NCBI RefSeq assembly: GCF_910592395.1
Contig: NC_088311.1
Span: 24,956,646-25,020,645, forward strand
Direction of reading: 5' to 3'
DNA: 64,000 nt
From: Lineus longissimus
Taxonomy: Eukaryota; Nemertea; Pilidiophora; Heteronemertea; Lineidae
In this document: one piece after another, positions 60,115 to 64,000 of the stretch
Layout: every line of letters begins with the position of its first letter
Position numbering within the stretch: position 1 is the stretch's first letter
Position numbers and translations under genes: made by a program
The notes under the pieces: generated by a model
Databases searched by the model: none
What the model saw: the letters and a program-made list of their open reading frames with translations, nothing else
What the model was told of the DNA's origin: nothing

Positions 60115-63100
60115 ATGTCACCGTCCGGGCCTGGGCAGAACGTGGCCAATGCCATCATCCCGGGCAGCGTCCGTTACTACTGGGGTCGCATACCTCGAGA
60201 AGACGCAGAGCGCATCCTGAGGATGAAAGGGAATGGTTTGACAGAAGGAATGTTCCTATTGAGGGAAAGCTCGTCCAAGTTTGGCAACTTCGCTGTCTCT
60301 CTCTGCCATGACAACAGGTGAGTCTGACTTTAATTCTTGGTTGAGATGACCATCAATGATTACAATGTGTAAATCCAAAGTGTTCAGTTGTTCTTAGAAA
60401 CCACTCCTTCAACAGATTCCTCAATGTGCCATGCAACCTAAACTCAGTTAATGAATTACAGTGTTTGTGTTATCGCCCAAGAATGAGCATGTTGGTGCTT
60501 CTTTCCTCGCATTATATATATCCAAATACCGTAAAAGGTTTTAACCCAAATCAGTTCCAGGAAATCGGTATTCTGAGTATTTTTCCAACATCCTCACCCC
60601 AAGGTCTGTGAAACAAAGGTTATGTTTAAATTTCTGTGTTATGTGACTGATGTTGTGAAATTTGTGACATTCTTCAGAGTCCATCACTACAGTATTGAAA
60701 GAGATAGTGATGGGATGGTTTGGATCCCTGGAGGGAAGAAATTCATCGGTCCGGTGGAACTTGTGCGCTATCACTCGGAATTCATTGCCGGCTTCCTGAC
60801 TCGTCCATCTGCACCCTGTAATAGAGGTCCTGGGGAGATACCAATGGTGTTCAAAGGTGTTCCTATGTACGAGATGGAACAAAAAGTTATCGAGCTGATG
60901 AAATCTCGCAGAATCAAAGTAAGTGGATAATTTTACTGTGTCTTTAGAGTTTAGGCCTAGGGCTGTCACATTGCAGGCAGTGGTTGAGTAGCACAGTACG
61001 AGTGTGTTTATTTGTTTGTACTAGAAAGGTTACAACTACCTATTGTCATGGTGCAGTAATGCTAATAAACTGTAGTTAATCATGGGGATGTCGGCTGTTC
61101 GTACTTAACACACTCCCTCCCACTACAGTAGAACCTATTTATCAAGGACACCCTCGGGACTGACAAATGCTTACATGTAATTGAGAGGTGTCCTGATTAC
61201 AGAGGTCAAATTCAATGTTAATGACCAATTTGGGACCAAATGTAGTGTCCTCGATAGAGCGTGTCCTCAAGAGGTGAGGGTGGTTCCACCGTAAATCTTT
61301 TAAAGCTTAACATTATCAATATGACCCGATGATTCTCTTCAGGGACAAGATTTAGAATATGCACTTGGTCGAGACCGTGCCAAGTATTTATCAGAAGTGG
61401 CCAAGCAGTTGCACTTGGGGCAACCTTGGTACCATGGAGTGATTGACAGACCCGAGGCAGAGCGCCGCCTCACAGCTGGCACAGGACACAAAAATGGAAA
61501 GTTTCTGTACGTATATGGCTGGGTTTTCATGCTAGTTTTTCTGGTGCTTTCATTCTCGCCTGATATCTCTAGAGGGTACGAGGTATCTCGGGTTTACGTC
61601 TCATTTGAAGGATCGATGAAGCAATGTGGCATTGCTTGAGCCTTAAGAGGTTCAAACCCACAACCTCCTGATTGAGCCCGATGTGCCCAGCACTATGCCA
61701 CTGACCTCCCTTCCTGAATGATACATTTTCTTTAAATGATCTTTCATTTGATTTTCAGTGTAAGACAACGGGGCGAGAAATCGTATGCCTTAACCTTGAG
61801 CTATGAAGGACAGTGCGTTCACTACTTGATTGACCTATCTAAACATGGTCACTACACTATTGAGAATGGAACAAAGTTTAACAGCTTAATGGAGGTGAGA
61901 GAAGAGTTCTTTTAACTTGCCGCAAATATTGAGTTATTGTTTGAAGCATGTGATAATGGGGTAAGATGCTAAGTGTCAACTCAGATGTTGTTACTAAAGA
62001 TGGAGATCCAACCTTGATTGACGTTTTCATGTGACGTAAAAGCTAGAGATGCAGGTAGTGTTGGTGGTAAAAGAAGAGCCTGCATGTGTGCTGCTGGTGG
62101 TAAAAGAAGAGCCTGCATGTGTGCTGCTGGTGGTAAAAGAAGAGCCTGCATGTGTGCTGCTGGTGGTAAAAGAAGAGCCTGCATGTGTGCTGCTGGTGGT
62201 AAAAGAAGAGCCTGCATGTGTGCTGCTGGTGGTAAAAGAAGAGCCTGCATGTGTGCTGCTGGTGGTAAAAGAAGAGCCTGCATGTGTGCTGCTGGTGGTA
62301 AAAGAAGAGCCTGCATGTGTGCTGCTGGTGGTAAAAGAAGAGCCTGCATGTGTGCTGCTGGTGGTCGAACCAGGTTTATATCAACAAGACCAACAGTATC
62401 TAAATCCTCTATGACGGTATTCATTTTTGTTTCAGATGATCGACGTTTTCCACAGTCGGTTGGAGGGACTCCGTTGTAAATTAAAATGTGCCTGTTATCG
62501 TCCAGACTTCCAAGCAGGAGGTGCTGCAGCGGTGTCCGGAATATGGCAGGACATGACCACTTATCGTGAGGTCTGCAACAGAAGTATTCCAGGGGCTGTA
62601 AGTATCCAGGCTGCTCTTCTTTCATTCTACCGCAGCTAGGAGGGCAGACGTGACAAACATGTGCGCATCTTATGTTTACTTGGTGATATTCTCGTGCACA
62701 ATTTTGTAAAGCTTTTCATTGTAGAATCGTCATTAACAAATGCGTTTCTACCAAGTAATAGTAAATTTTTCAGTCACTTTTGGCCGGTTTACCTTCAGCA
62801 TACACTAGTCATGAAATACGCCATAATCATTTTCTCATGGAATGTTTTAGAATCTTAAACCAGCACCTGAGATCGTCCCCAACAAACATCCTGTAACCCG
62901 CCCAGTTATGGACCACGTTGATGGAGAATCCATTTGGGATGAACCAGACTTGCCTGATGTGCCTCCTGGTAAGTTACTCAAATGCCCCGCAAACGAGCAC
63001 TTGTTGTTGTTGTAACCTGTGATGAGTGATAAAAAGATGGCTTGTCTTCGGATAAAACTGGCAAGTGCTGGCTTTGATATTGATTGCAGGTCGTAACGAT

Positions 63101-63996
63101 AACTGATTCTTGTCGCAGTGATTGAAATCGCTAATTTGGGGGGAGTTTGGGATCCTCACTGCGCTTTCCCTGTTGTGGGTCAGGCATCAGTCATGTCTCA
63201 AAATCGCGAGACATTGAACTCGAGGAATGGAATGATCATAAATCTGCCTGGATGTCTGCTGTGAAGTCTGTTATTTTAAAAATTCTCACCGCAGATACAC
63301 CCCCTGCTGTGCCCACGGCCCCTCGACCAAACCGAGTCAATGAATACGACCCTTATGATAAGAAGATATACGATGTAGTCCCCAGAGATAATGAAATGAT
63401 GAATCTACCCAGGAAGCATCTCGATCTCAAAGAGCCACTTGGTACGTTAATCTTGTTGTAACCTTTCGAGACTTTTGAGAATGGGCCTGTGGGTGTAACA
63501 CTGCCATAGAATCAGGAGCCAGAGTGATCTCAGATTATTATCTTTAGACAAACCATCCAGCTGTAGCTGTTCTTCAGTGAGACTTCTGTAGAACTGTGTG
63601 CCTGTGTCGAGGCAGGCAAATCTGGTCATACAGGGTGTTTTATAATGATAATGTCCCTAAAAAGGCCTGTTTCCAAAGCAGCTGCTGGAGCGGTAAACTG
63701 CCCCGTTTCAGGCTTTGGAGAAATTTCAGTGTACAGTTTTTTGGGTGGCAATTGTTACTGATCCCAAAGGTCTGTGAAAGAAGCAAAGTCGTGACCGCAA
63801 ACAGATTAGTGGAAACTCTTTCTGTTGCAGAAACTTGCAAACAATGCTTGAAAGCAAAAGTGAAATGTTTACTCATCTTCTGGTTTCAGGTTCTGGTCAA
63901 TTTGGCGACGTATTAAAGGGTTTTTATTTGAGGAAGGGAAAAAACATTCCAGTGGCGGTCAAAACGTTGAAGAGTGACACGGCTCATCAAGGGGAG
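60115..63996 (+). CDS. SYK: Syk-family non-receptor tyrosine kinase, SH2-SH2 and start of kinase domain; runs off right edge
   Basis: Coding exons: 60115-60317, 60678-60918, 61343-61506, 61759-61894, 62436-62597, 62851-62968, 63295-63441, 63890-63996 (426 codons so far). The first exon begins with 5' UTR at about 60057; the ATG at 60115 is the first in frame. SH2-1 has YYWGRIPREDAERIL and GMFLLRESS. SH2-2 has PWYHGVIDRPEAERRL and the FLVRQR motif formed across 61506/61759. The interdomain B segment holds YDPYDKKIYDVV, tyrosines that resemble Syk regulatory sites. The kinase begins with the glycine loop GSGQFGDVLKG and the VAVK lysine. No ankyrin repeats lie between the SH2 domains, which separates it from the Shark/HTK16 type. 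Tandem SH2 domains of this family bind doubly phosphorylated YxxL/I motifs on receptor tails. Confidence 0.93.
61126..61291. mobile_element. 166-bp pogo/Tc1-like MITE in a Syk intron
   Basis: It starts CAGTAGAACCTATT and ends GGTGGTTCCACCG, near-inverted ends, flanked by TA on both sides. The ends resemble the element at 11590-11959, but the interior is different. Confidence 0.7.
62065..62361. repeat. 33-bp minisatellite, 9 copies, in a Syk intron
   Basis: The unit ggtggtaaaagaagagcctg followed by catgtgtgctgct is repeated almost without change. Because 33 is a multiple of 3, both strands show long artificial open frames. It lies between exons 61894 and 62436. Confidence 0.95.
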
Positions 63997-64000
63997 GTGA

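Noticed and set aside
62018-62625. Long open frames with GGKRRACMCAA or PPAAHMQALLL repeats
   Set aside because: They come from the 33-bp minisatellite within a Syk intron; a unit divisible by three keeps both strands open.
60115-63996. Shark/HTK16-type kinase
   Set aside because: No ankyrin repeats occur between the two SH2 domains; the linker is short and the order is that of Syk/ZAP-70.

Overview
The window looks like intron-rich nuclear DNA from a marine bilaterian invertebrate. Genes are split into many short exons with GT-AG (one GC-AG) introns, extracellular domains sit on phase 1-1 exons, and introns carry MITEs, minisatellites and a LINE remnant. The domain families fit an invertebrate deuterostome or a lophotrochozoan; the sequence alone does not settle the phylum.

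Layout. (1) About 1-34.4 kb, minus strand: three tandem paralogous receptor genes, called A, B and D here. A (1-4456) is cut by the left edge and shows only its N-terminal part. B (7936-26982, 36 exons, 1664 aa) is a complete receptor-type protein tyrosine phosphatase (RPTP). D (28871-34407, 11 exons, 628 aa) has a related ectodomain but no phosphatase domains. (2) 35.9-37.4 kb, minus strand: an unrecognised, nearly intronless basic protein. (3) 39.1-56.3 kb, plus strand: C, a fourth paralog and second complete RPTP (34 exons, 1544 aa), in inverted orientation to A, B and D. (4) 60.1 kb to the right edge, plus strand: the N-terminal two thirds of a Syk-family tyrosine kinase (SH2-SH2-start of kinase).

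Receptor architecture in A (as far as visible), B and C is signal peptide, EGF-like, first half of an F-type lectin (fucolectin) domain, kringle, second half of the same lectin domain, EGF-like, and then in B and C FN3 repeats, a membrane-proximal module with a furin-type site, TM, D1 and D2. The kringle is nested inside the lectin jelly roll, exactly where F-type lectins carry the sugar-binding R-x-D-x4-R segment. D has the same lectin domain without a kringle. D1 keeps the catalytic residues (WPD loop, HCSAGxGRTG). D2 keeps the Cys but has Gln in place of the P-loop Arg, as in a pseudophosphatase.

A second pattern is that the 3' end of an exon plus its splice donor has been tandemly copied into the following intron at many places: EGF-1 in A; EGF-2, two FN3 exons and the catalytic exon in B; lectin-2 and FN3 in C. 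In A one such array has grown into a 37-bp minisatellite.

Functional reading (inference): cell-surface receptor phosphatases with lectin-like ectodomains, a phosphatase-less relative that could act as decoy or adaptor, and a tandem-SH2 kinase close by suggest a locus for tyrosine-phosphorylation signalling at the surface, possibly in recognition or immunity. All exon models were built by eye from splice consensus, phase and paralog comparison; B, C, D and the visible Syk part all sum to whole codons.
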